Notes: a model not told the origin generated them from the sequence alone. A stretch of DNA of 32,124 nucleotides from Selenomonas sp. (GCF_024693525.1 NZ_JAILKR010000013.1:1-32124); one strand, 5' to 3'. Counted from the stretch's first letter, positions 7,249-16,241 are shown. Translations and numbers: made by a program.

Positions 7249-7884
7249 ATGAAAACTACCATTATTGGTATTGCTGGTGGTACGGGTTCCGGTAAATCGA
7301 CCTTTACGAACCGGCTCAAGAAATATTTCGGTGACGATGTTACGGTAATTTATCACGACAATTACTATCGTCCCCATGATGATCTGTCTTTCCAAGAACG
7401 GCAGCACATCAATTATGACCATCCGAAATCCTTAGAAACAGATCTCTTGATCGAACAGCTTCAGCAGCTCAAAGAGGGCAAGAGTGTAGAGTGCCCGGTC
7501 TATGATTTTGCCCATCACACGCGTTCTTCGGCGACTACCATCATCAAGCCGAGCCGCGTTATTATCGTGGAAGGTATCTTGATCCTTCAAGATGAACGCC
7601 TTCGTGATTTATTCGATATCAAGATCTTCGTTGAAGCCGATGCCGATGAGCGCATCCTTCGCCGCGTGCTTCGCGATATCAACGAACGTGGCCGCGATTT
7701 GGAAAATATTATCGAACAATATCTTGAGACGGTTAAGCCGATGCATTACCTCTATGTCGCACCGACGAAAAATGTAGCGGACATTGTCATCAATAGTGGT
7801 CTTAACAATATTGCCTTTGATATCATCAAGGTTAAGATTCAGGAACTTCTGAAAGAAAATAGTCAGGAAGAAACCAACGATTGA
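7249..7884 (+). CDS. udk: Uridine kinase
   Basis: This 211-residue protein phosphorylates uridine and cytidine to UMP and CMP in pyrimidine salvage. The Walker A motif GGTGSGKST is at residues 10-18. The nucleoside-binding YHDNYYRPHDDLSFQERQ region, NYDHPKSLETDLL, CPVYDFAHHTR and VIIVEGILIL (Walker B region) are all typical of the Udk family, and its usual length is 205-215. Start ATG 7249 follows AAGGAG at 7230-7235. It is the only salvage gene in the window and complements the de novo pyr operon 21 kb downstream. The gene looks monocistronic; the next gene starts 105 bp after it. Confidence 0.95.
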   Translation: MKTTIIGIAGGTGSGKSTFTNRLKKYFGDDVTVIYHDNYYRPHDDLSFQERQHINYDHPKSLETDLLIEQLQQLKEGKSVECPVYDFAHHTRSSATTIIKPSRVIIVEGILILQDERLRDLFDIKIFVEADADERILRRVLRDINERGRDLENIIEQYLETVKPMHYLYVAPTKNVADIVINSGLNNIAFDIIKVKIQELLKENSQEETND

Positions 7885-7988
7885 TTTCACAAATGTAGTA
7901 TGAATACAGAATACTTCTCCGAAATCTATAAACATCAGCATTGTAATGTTGTATACTACTCATAGGTTAAGAGAAAGGACTGATTCGT

Positions 7989-8231
7989 ATGAAAAAACTT
8001 TTGGGAATCACTCTGAGCCTTGCAGTTTGGGGGGCAATGCTCATTCTGCAGGGGACGCCGGCAATTGATGCAACGATTGCCGAGGAGGCAGTTATTGCGG
8101 CGCATCCGGATGCTGTTGTCTGTGAGGCAGAACAGGTAGGGCACAATTTTGCTGTAGCATATGTTGATAGCCATCTGAATCGCGGCCAAGTGACTATCGC
8201 GGATGATGGTCATATTGTTGCCGAAAACTAA
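7989..8231 (+). CDS. Small exported protein, weakly PepSY-like
   Basis: This 80-residue protein starts at ATG 7989 after AGAAAGGA. The first ~28 residues form a signal peptide (MKKLLGITLSLAVWGAMLIL, probable cleavage after AIDA). The mature ~52 residues contain EEAVIAAHPDAVVCEAEQVG, then an alternating stretch ending in GQVTIADDGHIVAEN. The alpha-beta pattern with a final D-G-x-I-V strand is reminiscent of a single PepSY unit, but the match is weak and I make no functional claim. It has one Cys in the mature part. TATACT at 7952-7957 may be its -10 box, and a terminator follows immediately, so it is a single-gene unit. Confidence 0.65.
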   Translation: MKKLLGITLSLAVWGAMLILQGTPAIDATIAEEAVIAAHPDAVVCEAEQVGHNFAVAYVDSHLNRGQVTIADDGHIVAEN

Positions 8232-8243
8232 AGAGGAAACATA

Positions 8244-8268
8244 AGACCGCCGAGAGGCGGTCTTTTTT
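8244..8268 (+). terminator. Intrinsic terminator after the small exported protein
   Basis: AGACCGCC (8244-8251), loop GAGA and GGCGGTCT (8256-8263) are followed by TTTTT. Confidence 0.9.
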
Positions 8269-8349
8269 GGTGAAAAAAGGAGAATCATAAATATTGTCAA
8301 ATAAATAGGGAAAAGAGTGGTTGTGAAAAACTAAATAGGAGGTGAGCGT

Positions 8350-9513
8350 ATGGACTCGTTATCATTTTGGCGGCGGAACGATTTATCTGTCCTGTTGCTG
8401 GCTTCAATATTCATGAATGGCTTTGAGACGGGGGGATATCAGGCAGCACTATTGTATGTCGGGCAGGAGTACGACTTATCCATCAGTCAACAAGGCATTT
8501 TAGCCTCCGTTCAATTATTTGCCACAATGATTGCTCCACTGCTGTTAGGGGCACTGGCCGATCGTATTGGCAAAAAGATCATGTTGGTAGTATTTACGGC
8601 GATTCGCGTGCTATCGGCTGCTATCATCCTTTTAGCTACGGATTCGGTTACTTTTGCGGTGGGGATTTTTGTATTAGGATTTTCTTGTAGTATTGTGCAA
8701 TACGTAGCGATAGCGGGAATGCAGGATGCGTATCCGCTGACCCGGAATCGCCGTATGGGATTTATTACGGCGATGTTTGCCTTAGGGGCGGTGATGGCAC
8801 CGTTACTAGTTGGCTTTTGTTTGACAACAACCTGGGGTTGGCAGGGATTCTTCCTAGTAAGTGGTATCGTATTCTTCCTCCTCACGATATTATTGTGGCG
8901 GACTAGTTTTGAGCCACGTGAGGCGACGTCATTCGTGGAAACGGTGGGCGGGGGAACCGGCATTTATGTCAAAGGGGTTGCCTTGTTGTGCTTTATCATG
9001 TTTATTTATGTGGGCGTGGAAAACGGCGTTTGTTTTTTCCTTAACAACTTCATGCTGGATACGATGAACTCTGCCCGAGGGTATTTGGCTTTATCGTTGT
9101 TCTGGCTGGCCATGATTCCCTCGCGATTCCTTTGCGGCTTTTTGGCAAAATATCGAAGCCGTCTGATTGTCTTATCCCCCTTGGGGGCAACCATTATGCT
9201 GGCAATCTTAGCACTTACCCGCAGTGAGTCGCTGGCCTTTGTCATCGTGTTTGCGTTGGGCTTTTTCTGCGGTGGCGTTTATCCCAACGTCTTGACCTAT
9301 GTGGCGGATTTTGCCCATGGAAAGACGGCGACGGTTACTGCTGCCATAACGGTGGCTACTGGTGTCGGTGCCACGATTATCTCCGCGTCCTTCGGCTTTT
9401 TGCATGACAACCTAGGCTTTTCGGGGGCATTTCTTGCCCTAGCGGCCTTATTAGGGGTGGACATCGTTATAGCACTCTTAGTGCCGCGGATACATCGATA
9501 TTCAGACAGATGA
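8350..9513 (+). CDS. Major facilitator superfamily transporter
   Basis: This 387-residue protein has about 12 hydrophobic segments. The loop between helices 2 and 3 carries the MFS signature in the form GALADRIGKKIMLVV (about residues 71-85), and a similar basic loop (KYRSRLIV) lies between the two halves. It has no extended extra domains. The start ATG 8350 has an excellent AGGAGGTGA site. Members move small solutes by proton or sodium coupling; the sequence does not identify the substrate, although the drug-efflux and organic-anion branches have this size. The next gene follows 53 bp later with its own ribosome site and may be cotranscribed. Confidence 0.85.
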   Translation: MDSLSFWRRNDLSVLLLASIFMNGFETGGYQAALLYVGQEYDLSISQQGILASVQLFATMIAPLLLGALADRIGKKIMLVVFTAIRVLSAAIILLATDSVTFAVGIFVLGFSCSIVQYVAIAGMQDAYPLTRNRRMGFITAMFALGAVMAPLLVGFCLTTTWGWQGFFLVSGIVFFLLTILLWRTSFEPREATSFVETVGGGTGIYVKGVALLCFIMFIYVGVENGVCFFLNNFMLDTMNSARGYLALSLFWLAMIPSRFLCGFLAKYRSRLIVLSPLGATIMLAILALTRSESLAFVIVFALGFFCGGVYPNVLTYVADFAHGKTATVTAAITVATGVGATIISASFGFLHDNLGFSGAFLALAALLGVDIVIALLVPRIHRYSDR

Positions 9514-9566
9514 AAAGATTTGTGGTAGAATAGGAGGGTAACTATCAAAAATTTGGAGATGACGAT

Positions 9567-10079
9567 TTGAAGGTAATTAATTTCTATGGCGGTGCAGGCA
9601 TTGGGAAAAGCACGATTGCGGCTGACGTTTTTTCAAAATTGAAACGCAAGGGCTATAAAACGGAACTGGTAGGCGAATATGCAAAATGGCTGTGGTATCA
9701 AAATGCTACGGATATCGTAGAAGACCAATTGTATCTGTTTGCCGAGCAGGCACATCGTACGCGAACCTTGGAAAAATACGGCGTGGAATTTGCCGTCTGT
9801 GATTCGCCGCTGCCCCTTAACATCATTTATAACCGTGAGCCAAGTGATGCCTTTGATGCTTTGGTCATGCAGGAATTTAATCGCTATGAGAATTATAATT
9901 ATCTGCTGCGTCGCAACGACGAGTTTATCACGATTGATGATCGGAAGGAAACCAATCTGGAACAAGCGAAGGAAAAAGATGCACAGGTTGTGGCCATGCT
10001 GGAAAAGTGGAATATTCCCTATACGGTCATTTCGCCATGGGAGACCGACAAAGTCGGCTTGGATTTAAAAGTTCGTTGA
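9567..10079 (+). CDS. P-loop ATPase/kinase-like protein (AAA_28 type)
   Basis: This 170-residue protein starts at TTG 9567 after GGAGATG. The Walker A motif GGAGIGKST is at residues 8-16; DSPLPLNIIYN in the middle could be a Walker B-like strand; LRRNDEFITIDDRKE is a probable lid with two adjacent Arg. The overall pattern resembles small P-loop nucleotide-binding proteins related to nucleotide/NMN kinases such as the NadR C-terminal domain and phage dNMP kinases. The acceptor substrate is not identifiable. A terminator follows, so it ends the transcription unit beginning with the MFS gene or its own promoter. Confidence 0.7.
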   Translation: MKVINFYGGAGIGKSTIAADVFSKLKRKGYKTELVGEYAKWLWYQNATDIVEDQLYLFAEQAHRTRTLEKYGVEFAVCDSPLPLNIIYNREPSDAFDALVMQEFNRYENYNYLLRRNDEFITIDDRKETNLEQAKEKDAQVVAMLEKWNIPYTVISPWETDKVGLDLKVR

Positions 10080-10083
10080 ATGG

Positions 10084-10128
10084 AAATACCTCAGGTGTTT
10101 TTTATGAATACCTGAGGTATTTTTTTCA
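10084..10128 (+). terminator. Intrinsic terminator
   Basis: Two 13-base arms (AAATACCTCAGGT 10084-10096 and ACCTGAGGTATTT 10110-10122) pair perfectly around a T-rich loop, followed by TTTT. It separates the ATPase gene from the Fur-type promoter. Confidence 0.9.
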
Positions 10129-10136
10129 CAATGGTA

Positions 10137-10200
10137 TTGACAATGATAATCACTGCTGATATTATAATCATCGTGTAATTGATAATAATTATCGATTATG
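10137..10200 (+). promoter_or_regulatory. TonB-receptor promoter with two Fur-box-like sites
   Basis: TTGACA (10137-10142), a 17-bp spacer and TATTAT (10160-10165) form a good sigma-70-type promoter. The spacer contains GACAATGATAATCACTG, close to the Fur consensus GATAATGATAATCATTATC. A second AT-rich near-palindrome, TTGATAATAATTATCGAT (about 10179-10196), lies just downstream of the predicted start point. Two sites around the promoter suggest iron-dependent repression of the TonB module by Fur. The boxes are recognised by eye against the known consensus. Confidence 0.7.
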
Positions 10201-10251
10201 AATAATATTCAAATATGAAAAACATTCATATTTATGGAGGATGATTCGTGA

Positions 10252-12348
10252 ATGGAAGCAAAAGGAAATTTAGCCGGTTTGGTTGCTTTGGGAATTTTAG
10301 CCAGCAGCAATGTTTGGACCATCGCCTGGGGACCACAGGCTGAAGCAGCTAAGGATGTTGTGGCTGACCGCATTCGTCTGCAGGATAGTTATGTGCGCCC
10401 GGATTATATCGAGGTGGAAAAGCTTCGTGACACCAAACAAATTCTGGTTATTACCAAAAAGGACATGGAAGAAAAGGGATATAAAAGTATTTCCGATGTC
10501 TTGAAGGACCAGACCAGCATCAATGTGGGGGCAACTGGCTGGGGGCAGGTGGATATCCGTGGACAGGGAAGTGAGCAGGCCACCCGTAACATTCAGGTTC
10601 TAGTGGACGGTGCACCGATTACCACCATGGTCAATCATCCGCTGCCCAACAACTACGATTATGTGCCAGTGGAACAAATTGAAAAAATCGAAATTATTCC
10701 CGGTGGTGGTTCGGTTATTTACGGCAGCGGCGCCGCGGGCGGAATTATCAACATCACCACGAATCTGCGGTCCCTAAAGAAACCACAGAGCAGTCTGACG
10801 ACGGAATGGAATTCCGATGGCTATCGGTCAAGTGTCAATTACGGCACCAAGGCTGCGGAGAAATTGGCCGTACAAGCCGGTTATTCCCGGCTGGATCGCG
10901 ACTTGTTTTTTGTCAACACCTATCGCAAGAGCAATTATGCCTATGGTGGCTTTCGCTATGATGCGGACAAGGAGCACAGTGTTACCTTCCGTTACAGCCA
11001 TTTGGATGAAGACAGCAAATTCTTGCAGAACGTGAGCCGCAAGAAAATTGATGCCTATGGCCATAATTATCGTCCGAATAAAGAAAGCGATTATTTAAAT
11101 GGCGACCGTTTACTAAATACTTACAACCTGTCCTATAACCAGGACATCGGGAAAAAGTTAAAGTACAGTGGCGATTTTTTCTTCACCGATGGCTTTTATA
11201 CCAATACGAAATTCTTTGATGGGAAGATGAAAACGAAATCTTATGGGTCCCGCATGCGAATGGATTGGTCTTATGCCCCTCATGATTCCTTGCTGGTGGG
11301 GCTTGACTTATTCGAACAGGAATCCCATCTTCGTTATAAGACCTCAGCTAAAAGCAAGTTGATGGATTTCAATTACGACAAAACTACCGAGGCGCTGTAT
11401 TTGCTCAATAAGATGAAACGTGGACGCTTCACCTATACCCAGGGCCTTCGCCGGGAAAAACTCATTTGGGAATTTGATAAAGATGGCGGCAGTGTAGCCC
11501 GCCCCATTGGCGGCAAAGATTCGTCGAATCGCTGGAATACGGCTGGCGAGTTGTCCGTGGGATACAACTACAGCAAACTGGGTAAAGTGTTCCTGCGTTA
11601 TGAACGCGGTTATACCAGCCCCGATGGATTGCAGATATGTGACGAGGTTTATTCTGACGCAACGAAAAAGGTTTATGCCGCTACCAGCGCTCAAGAGGAG
11701 ACCTACAATTTATGGGAGCTTGGCCTGCGGGATAAATGGGGGATTTCCACGGCAAGCTTGACCCTGTTCGCTTCGGAAACCAATAACGAGTTGGAACGGC
11801 CTTATTTCAAAGGGGCTTATGGCTGGGAGTACAAGACCTACAACATGTACAACACCAAACGCCAGGGCATTGAAACCAGCTTTTCCCAACGGATGGGGAA
11901 ATTACAGGTAAAAGAGGGGTATACCTATCTTCATGGTAAGCGGGACTATACCGCAGCTGGCCGTGCCTTGATGGCCGCTCATGGTGAAAACGAAATCGAT
12001 TTTACCAACAGTGGCCTAAAGGCGGTGCCGCAACATAAACTTTTGCTGGCGGCTGATTATAAATTTGATAAAAAATGGAGTGTTAATGCGAAATACACTT
12101 TATTTGGCAAATACAACAATTTCATCCGCGAGCGTGACCGCCACGATGACAAAAATATCGTACATTCCTATGGCCTGCTGGATATTGGTTTTAAGTTTAA
12201 GCAAAACAAGGATTTGGAATGGTATGGCGGCATAACCAATTTGCTGGGAAAAGATTACTATGAATACGATTCTGCTGGTGGGGCTACGGCAACGTTGGTT
12301 CCGGGAGCAGAGCGGACTTATTTTGTCGGTGCTCATTATAAATTCTAA
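10252..12348 (+). CDS. TonB-dependent outer-membrane receptor
   Basis: This 698-residue protein has a signal peptide (about residues 1-33, ending in EAEAA-like sequence), an N-terminal plug domain (about residues 55-175, with LKDQTSINVGATGWGQVDIR, IQVLVDGAPI, VEQIEKIEIIPGGGSVIYG and AAGGIINITT) and a C-terminal beta-barrel of alternating aromatic-rich strands. The last residue is Phe (FVGAHYKF), the usual outer-membrane barrel signal. It imports a scarce ligand using energy from TonB-ExbB-ExbD, whose genes follow directly. The Fur-type promoter suggests a ferric siderophore, haem or similar ligand, which is an inference. Start ATG 10252 lies 11 bp after GGAGG. No ABC transporter follows, so inner-membrane import must use genes elsewhere. 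Confidence 0.92.
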   Translation: MEAKGNLAGLVALGILASSNVWTIAWGPQAEAAKDVVADRIRLQDSYVRPDYIEVEKLRDTKQILVITKKDMEEKGYKSISDVLKDQTSINVGATGWGQVDIRGQGSEQATRNIQVLVDGAPITTMVNHPLPNNYDYVPVEQIEKIEIIPGGGSVIYGSGAAGGIINITTNLRSLKKPQSSLTTEWNSDGYRSSVNYGTKAAEKLAVQAGYSRLDRDLFFVNTYRKSNYAYGGFRYDADKEHSVTFRYSHLDEDSKFLQNVSRKKIDAYGHNYRPNKESDYLNGDRLLNTYNLSYNQDIGKKLKYSGDFFFTDGFYTNTKFFDGKMKTKSYGSRMRMDWSYAPHDSLLVGLDLFEQESHLRYKTSAKSKLMDFNYDKTTEALYLLNKMKRGRFTYTQGLRREKLIWEFDKDGGSVARPIGGKDSSNRWNTAGELSVGYNYSKLGKVFLRYERGYTSPDGLQICDEVYSDATKKVYAATSAQEETYNLWELGLRDKWGISTASLTLFASETNNELERPYFKGAYGWEYKTYNMYNTKRQGIETSFSQRMGKLQVKEGYTYLHGKRDYTAAGRALMAAHGENEIDFTNSGLKAVPQHKLLLAADYKFDKKWSVNAKYTLFGKYNNFIRERDRHDDKNIVHSYGLLDIGFKFKQNKDLEWYGGITNLLGKDYYEYDSAGGATATLVPGAERTYFVGAHYKF

Positions 12349-12403
12349 ACGATAACCCATTTGACTGGTCAATAATTACCGTAGGATTGTGAGGAGATTC
12401 AAC

Positions 12404-13009
12404 ATGGAAATTTTTACATTGTTTCATAAGGGCGGAATGGTCATGTATCCCATACTGCTTGCCTCTGTCATTGCCCTTACCATCGGGCTGGAACGCTTTG
12501 CCTATTACCGCAAGGAACGCTTGAAGCTGGCGGATTTTTCCGTTAAATTCAATGGGTATCTGCAAAAGGGCAAGCAAGAGCAGGCTGAAAACTTATGCCG
12601 TAAGGCTGGGGCTCCTGGTGAGGTGCTGCTGACAGCCTTAGCAGAGGAACAATATGGTAATCGGGAAGAAGTAGTGATGGCGGCGGCAAAACGCAAGGCC
12701 ATTGAGCTGCGCCAGTATTTGGAATACCTCAGTGTCATTGTGACCATGGCACCGCTGTTGGGGCTTTTGGGTACGGTTACGGGCATGATTCAGTCTTTTT
12801 CGGTGCTAAATGTTGCCGATGGCGAGCCCTTTGCCATTACGGGTGGTGTGGGGGAAGCGTTGATTGCTACCGCTACGGGTCTGCTGGTTGCCATTCTGGC
12901 ACTTTGCTTGTATTCCTATCTTTCCCATCGGGCCAATGCCATCATTGCCGATGTGGAATATGTGTCCATTATGTATGTAGCGGCAGGGGGCAAAGATGAT
13001 GCGAATTGA
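12404..13009 (+). CDS. exbB: ExbB/TolQ/MotA-family proton channel subunit
   Basis: This 201-residue inner-membrane protein starts at ATG 12404 after GAGGAGA. It has the family's three membrane helices: near the N-terminus (MVMYPILLASVIALTIGLER), around residues 110-130 (VIVTMAPLLGLLGTVTGMIQ) and around 145-180 (GVGEALIATATGLLVAILAL). The conserved LLGTVTGMI and EALIATATGL stretches are the family signature. With ExbD it uses the proton gradient to drive TonB. It lies 55 bp after the receptor and overlaps exbD, making a receptor-exbB-exbD-tonB unit. TolQ is the alternative, but the tonB and receptor context favours ExbB. Confidence 0.92.
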   Translation: MEIFTLFHKGGMVMYPILLASVIALTIGLERFAYYRKERLKLADFSVKFNGYLQKGKQEQAENLCRKAGAPGEVLLTALAEEQYGNREEVVMAAAKRKAIELRQYLEYLSVIVTMAPLLGLLGTVTGMIQSFSVLNVADGEPFAITGGVGEALIATATGLLVAILALCLYSYLSHRANAIIADVEYVSIMYVAAGGKDDAN

Positions 13010-13403
13010 TTTAACGCCTCAGGAAGATCGGCCCCGGTTGATGATTATCCCCATGATTGACATTATCTTTTTCCTGTTGGTCTTCTTTATGATGAGCATG
13101 CTCACCATGGTGGTGCAAAAAAGCATGCCGCTGACCCTTCCTCAGGCTTCTTCGGCCCAAACCAGTATGGTGGAAAATATTCCCGTTACGGTGACGGTAG
13201 ATGGCAGTGTTTACTACGAGAAGGAAAAACTTTCCCTATCGGCTTTGGAAAATCGTCTATGGGAAAAAAAGCAGCAAGGAGACGTATCCATTATCTTGCG
13301 CGGGGATGCTTCGGTGGATTATGGCAAGGTAATCCAGGTGATGGATATGATTAAAAATATGGGCATCCAAAAAGTTTATATCGCTACGGATGCCAAAGGA
13401 TAA
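12996..13403 (+). CDS. exbD: ExbD/TolR-family biopolymer transport protein
   Basis: This 135-residue protein has a short cytoplasmic N-terminus, a single membrane helix (MIDIIFFLLVFFMMSMLTMV, containing the conserved Asp of the proton path in MIPMIDIIFFLLVFF) and a periplasmic domain with VTVTVDGSVYYEKEKL and VSIILRGDASVDYGKVIQVM. The gene overlaps the end of exbB by 14 bp and can start at either of two adjacent ATG codons (12996 or 12999), with the AGGGGG at 12985-12990 as ribosome site. Its partner is ExbB; together they energise TonB. Confidence 0.92.
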   Translation: MMRIDLTPQEDRPRLMIIPMIDIIFFLLVFFMMSMLTMVVQKSMPLTLPQASSAQTSMVENIPVTVTVDGSVYYEKEKLSLSALENRLWEKKQQGDVSIILRGDASVDYGKVIQVMDMIKNMGIQKVYIATDAKG

Positions 13404-13415
13404 TGAGATGATTGA

Positions 13416-14231
13416 ATGAGAAAACGAAGCTGGAATTATTATTTTACGCTGGCAGCTGGCTTTCATATCTTGCTGATAGGGCTTGCCATGCTGCTAGGAC
13501 TGGATTGGCTAAAGGAGGAGCCGGAAGAGCAGCCCTCCATTGAGATTGGCTTTGTAGGCGATGCAGCGGCGGTTGGTCTGGCTGGTGGAAGCGCCGGAAA
13601 CAGCGGAAAGCAAGCAGCCCTGGGGCCTGATATCAAGACGGTATCGGTGGCGGCGGTGGAAGAACTGCAAAACTTGCGTGGACATACGCCAGCTGACAAG
13701 TCAGAAGCTGCCGTTAAGCCGCCGGCAGCAGATAGTGCCGAAGCGATAGAAAAAGCCGTGGCGGCACTGGATAGTCCCGGCCCTGCTACTGGCTGTGCTG
13801 GGGCAGATGCTGATGCTGGCGCTGGTGCCAGTGGGGCAAGTGGCACAACTTCAGAGGGGACGGGCGGAACCGGCGGGAATGGTACGGGAACTTCCCAAGG
13901 TCTGGGGGCAGGCTTTACTCCCAATGGCGATGGCACTTATACTGCCGCAAGTTCCGCCGGAATCAGCTACCAGCTCCTGCGGGATGCTGAGGCGATTTAT
14001 CCCGATGAAGCCACAAGTATCGGCTACAGCAATGCAGTGGAAGTTGTGGCGCAGATTATGGTGGGGCTAGACGGCAGTGTCGAAAGTGTTACCATCTTAA
14101 ACAATCCGCCCAATCTTGGATTCCGTGAAGCTGCCCAGGAGGCGTTATGGTCTATGCGTTTTGCGCCTATTTACTATCAAGGGGTTAATGTCCGGGTTCC
14201 CTTTGAAAAGCATTTGATTTTTCAGCCGTAA
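13416..14231 (+). CDS. tonB: TonB energy transducer with a glycine/alanine-rich linker
   Basis: This 271-residue protein has a cytoplasmic basic start, one membrane anchor (YYFTLAAGFHILLIGLAMLL, with the His typical of TonB), a long periplasmic linker and a C-terminal domain of about 90 residues with SNAVEVVAQIMVGLDGSVES, FREAAQEALWSMRFAPIY and VRVPFEKHLIF, the typical TonB fold. Unlike the common Pro-Glu/Pro-Lys linker, residues ~120-165 are Gly/Ala/Ser/Thr-rich (GADADAGAGASGASG, EGTGGTGGNGTGTSQG) and include one Cys. It starts 12 bp after exbD without a strong ribosome site, so coupling to exbD translation is likely. A terminator follows. Confidence 0.88.
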   Translation: MRKRSWNYYFTLAAGFHILLIGLAMLLGLDWLKEEPEEQPSIEIGFVGDAAAVGLAGGSAGNSGKQAALGPDIKTVSVAAVEELQNLRGHTPADKSEAAVKPPAADSAEAIEKAVAALDSPGPATGCAGADADAGAGASGASGTTSEGTGGTGGNGTGTSQGLGAGFTPNGDGTYTAASSAGISYQLLRDAEAIYPDEATSIGYSNAVEVVAQIMVGLDGSVESVTILNNPPNLGFREAAQEALWSMRFAPIYYQGVNVRVPFEKHLIFQP

Positions 14232-14258
14232 TGAATTAAGGCCTTTATATGAAAAAGC

Positions 14259-14311
14259 AAAGAAACTATTTCCTGTTATTCTTGATAATGTCAGGGAATA
14301 GTTTCTTTTGG
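14259..14311 (+). terminator. Intrinsic terminator of the TonB operon
   Basis: Arms of 17 bases (14259-14275 and 14292-14308) pair with one G-U and end in CTTTTGG. The remaining intergenic bases up to 14416 show no other clear element. Confidence 0.8.
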
Positions 14312-14416
14312 TTTCTAAATAGCATAAAGCAGGATTTTTATGGAATGCTCGCGAATAATTTTCTATGAAACGATATCAAAAGGATTGACCTGTTTGTACA
14401 GGTAAAAGGAGACTAT

Positions 14417-15061
14417 ATGATACTACAAGTTCCCGTGGCGCGTTATATTCCAACCAACGCCTATTTTTATATTGATGAAGATACGAAGCACGGTTTCCTT
14501 ATCGACCCCGGCGCTGAGCCGGATAAGCTGCTGGAAATAGTCAAAGAGCGCGGCTTTCAATTGGAGAAGATCCTTTTGACCCATGGTCATTTCGACCACA
14601 TTGGCGCAGTAAATGACTTGCAGCAAGCTCTAAAGATTCCCGTGCTTATGCAAAAAAACGGACGCAGCTATGCGAAAAATCCGGTTTGGAATCTATCCGC
14701 TCAAACCGATGAACCAATAACGCTTGAGGATGTTACGTATCTTGCGGATAATACCGATATCGTATTGGAGGCAAATCCAGATTTTCGCTTGCATATGATT
14801 CCAGTTCCCGGACATACGACGGATGGTTGTATGTATTATAACCTGCGGGATCACGTGGCTTTTGTGGGAGATTCCATCTTTGCCGGAAGCTACGGCCGGA
14901 CGGATATGCCCGGTGGAGATACCGAAACATTGCTAAAGAGCATCGTAAGGGAGATTTTTTCCCTGCCGGATTCTACTGCACTTTTAAGCGGGCATTCCGG
15001 GGCCACCACGGTGGCCGCCGAGAAAGTTCGGGACTGGTACCAGGGAATAGCGGCAGAGTAA
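14417..15061 (+). CDS. Metallo-beta-lactamase-fold hydrolase, glyoxalase II-like
   Basis: This 214-residue soluble protein has the zinc-binding signature THGHFDH (H56, H58, D60, H61), a further His in PVPGHTTDGCMYY, Asp in AFVGDSIFAG and a final His in LLSGHSGATT, so both metal sites look intact. The size and motif spacing match the short glyoxalase-II-like branch, in which thioester or related substrates are hydrolysed; it lacks the longer C-terminal domain of true glutathione-dependent glyoxalase II, and Firmicutes often lack glutathione. Start ATG 14417 follows AAAAGGAG. It lies 40 bp before the CheB gene with a separate ribosome site. Confidence 0.87.
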   Translation: MILQVPVARYIPTNAYFYIDEDTKHGFLIDPGAEPDKLLEIVKERGFQLEKILLTHGHFDHIGAVNDLQQALKIPVLMQKNGRSYAKNPVWNLSAQTDEPITLEDVTYLADNTDIVLEANPDFRLHMIPVPGHTTDGCMYYNLRDHVAFVGDSIFAGSYGRTDMPGGDTETLLKSIVREIFSLPDSTALLSGHSGATTVAAEKVRDWYQGIAAE

Positions 15062-15101
15062 CCCGAAAAGGCATGACGGTATAAGATAAAGGAGTAAAGA
15101 C

Positions 15102-16241
15102 ATGGATACGATACGTGTTCTGGTGATTGAATCATCATCATTTTATCGGGACACGCTATTTGGTGAATTGAGATCGCGTATCGATGGAGTGCAGCTGGAA
15201 AGTGCTACCGAAGCAGACGAGGCAGTACAGAAAATCCGTATATTTAATCCAAATGTCGTCGTATTAAATTTCTTTATGGGAATTCAGGAAATCGAAAGTC
15301 AGCATTTCCTGGATGTACTTTCTCGTACTACCCAGGCACCTATCATCGCTTATGGAATGTTGGAACGCACCCGGAGCCGGGCACAGGCCATGGGGGTGTT
15401 CGAGTATCTTGTGAAACCAAAGCCAGGAACCGATAAGATGATATTCTATGCGGATTTGGCCAAAGCCGTCATAGATGGATTCCACGAGAGCAAACAGGGG
15501 AATAAAACCATCGGCCAAAGCACACTGATAACGCGAGATATTTGGCAGGAAACCAGCAAGGCAAAGCCTGCGCCGATTAAGGCACCCTTGGGCGAGCCGG
15601 CTGCCGCTAGGCCCTTTCGCGTACAAGCCCCGGTTATCAAACCGGTGGCGTCTCGGGAGGGAACCAGCATCCAGATTATCGCCATTGGTTCCTCCACAGG
15701 CGGGACAAAGGCTTTGTCGGATATTTTGCCGCTGCTGAAGCCACCGCTGCCCGCCATTATGATTGCCCAGCATATTCCGCCAATTTTTTCTACCAGGCTA
15801 GCCGAACGGCTTGACCGCGAATGTACGCTCACGGTCAAGGAGGCCGAAGATGGCGACATCGTAAAGCCCAATACCGTTTATATTGCTCCTGGACACAAAC
15901 ACATGACGATACACCGAGCGGAGGGGCGGTTTAAAATCGAATGCCGTGCCGGCCGACCGGTTCACGGCGTTTGTCCTTCGGCTGACGTGCTGTTCCATTC
16001 CGTGGCTCAGGCGGCGGGCGATATCGCCCTAGGGGTTATCCTGACCGGCATGGGCTGTGATGGAGCTGAGGGAATGCTCGATATGCTTCGTTGTGGCGCC
16101 CGAACCATTGGACAGGACCAACAGTCCTCGGTGGTATACGGAATGCCACGGGCTGCCTACGAATTGGGCGCCGTCGAAGAACAAGTACCGTTAGAGAAGA
16201 TTGCCGCAAAGATTGAAGCTATCTGCCGCAATGCCGGCTGA
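15102..16241 (+). CDS. cheB: CheB-type protein-glutamate methylesterase with degenerate receiver
   Basis: This 379-residue protein combines an N-terminal receiver-like domain (residues ~1-120) with a C-terminal CheB methylesterase domain (~190-375). The catalytic triad is present: Ser198 in AIGSSTGGTKAL, His224 in IAQHIPPIFSTRL and Asp320 in MGCDGAEGM. Family CheB removes methyl groups from chemoreceptor glutamates when its receiver is phosphorylated. Here the receiver is degenerate: the phospho-acceptor position reads VVVLNFFMG with Asn at 56, and the acidic pair is Glu10-Ser11, although Lys105 is kept. It is followed by a hybrid kinase, not by CheA, CheR or flagellar genes. Phosphorylation-independent control or a partner interaction is likely. 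Confidence 0.88.
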   Translation: MDTIRVLVIESSSFYRDTLFGELRSRIDGVQLESATEADEAVQKIRIFNPNVVVLNFFMGIQEIESQHFLDVLSRTTQAPIIAYGMLERTRSRAQAMGVFEYLVKPKPGTDKMIFYADLAKAVIDGFHESKQGNKTIGQSTLITRDIWQETSKAKPAPIKAPLGEPAAARPFRVQAPVIKPVASREGTSIQIIAIGSSTGGTKALSDILPLLKPPLPAIMIAQHIPPIFSTRLAERLDRECTLTVKEAEDGDIVKPNTVYIAPGHKHMTIHRAEGRFKIECRAGRPVHGVCPSADVLFHSVAQAAGDIALGVILTGMGCDGAEGMLDMLRCGARTIGQDQQSSVVYGMPRAAYELGAVEEQVPLEKIAAKIEAICRNAG

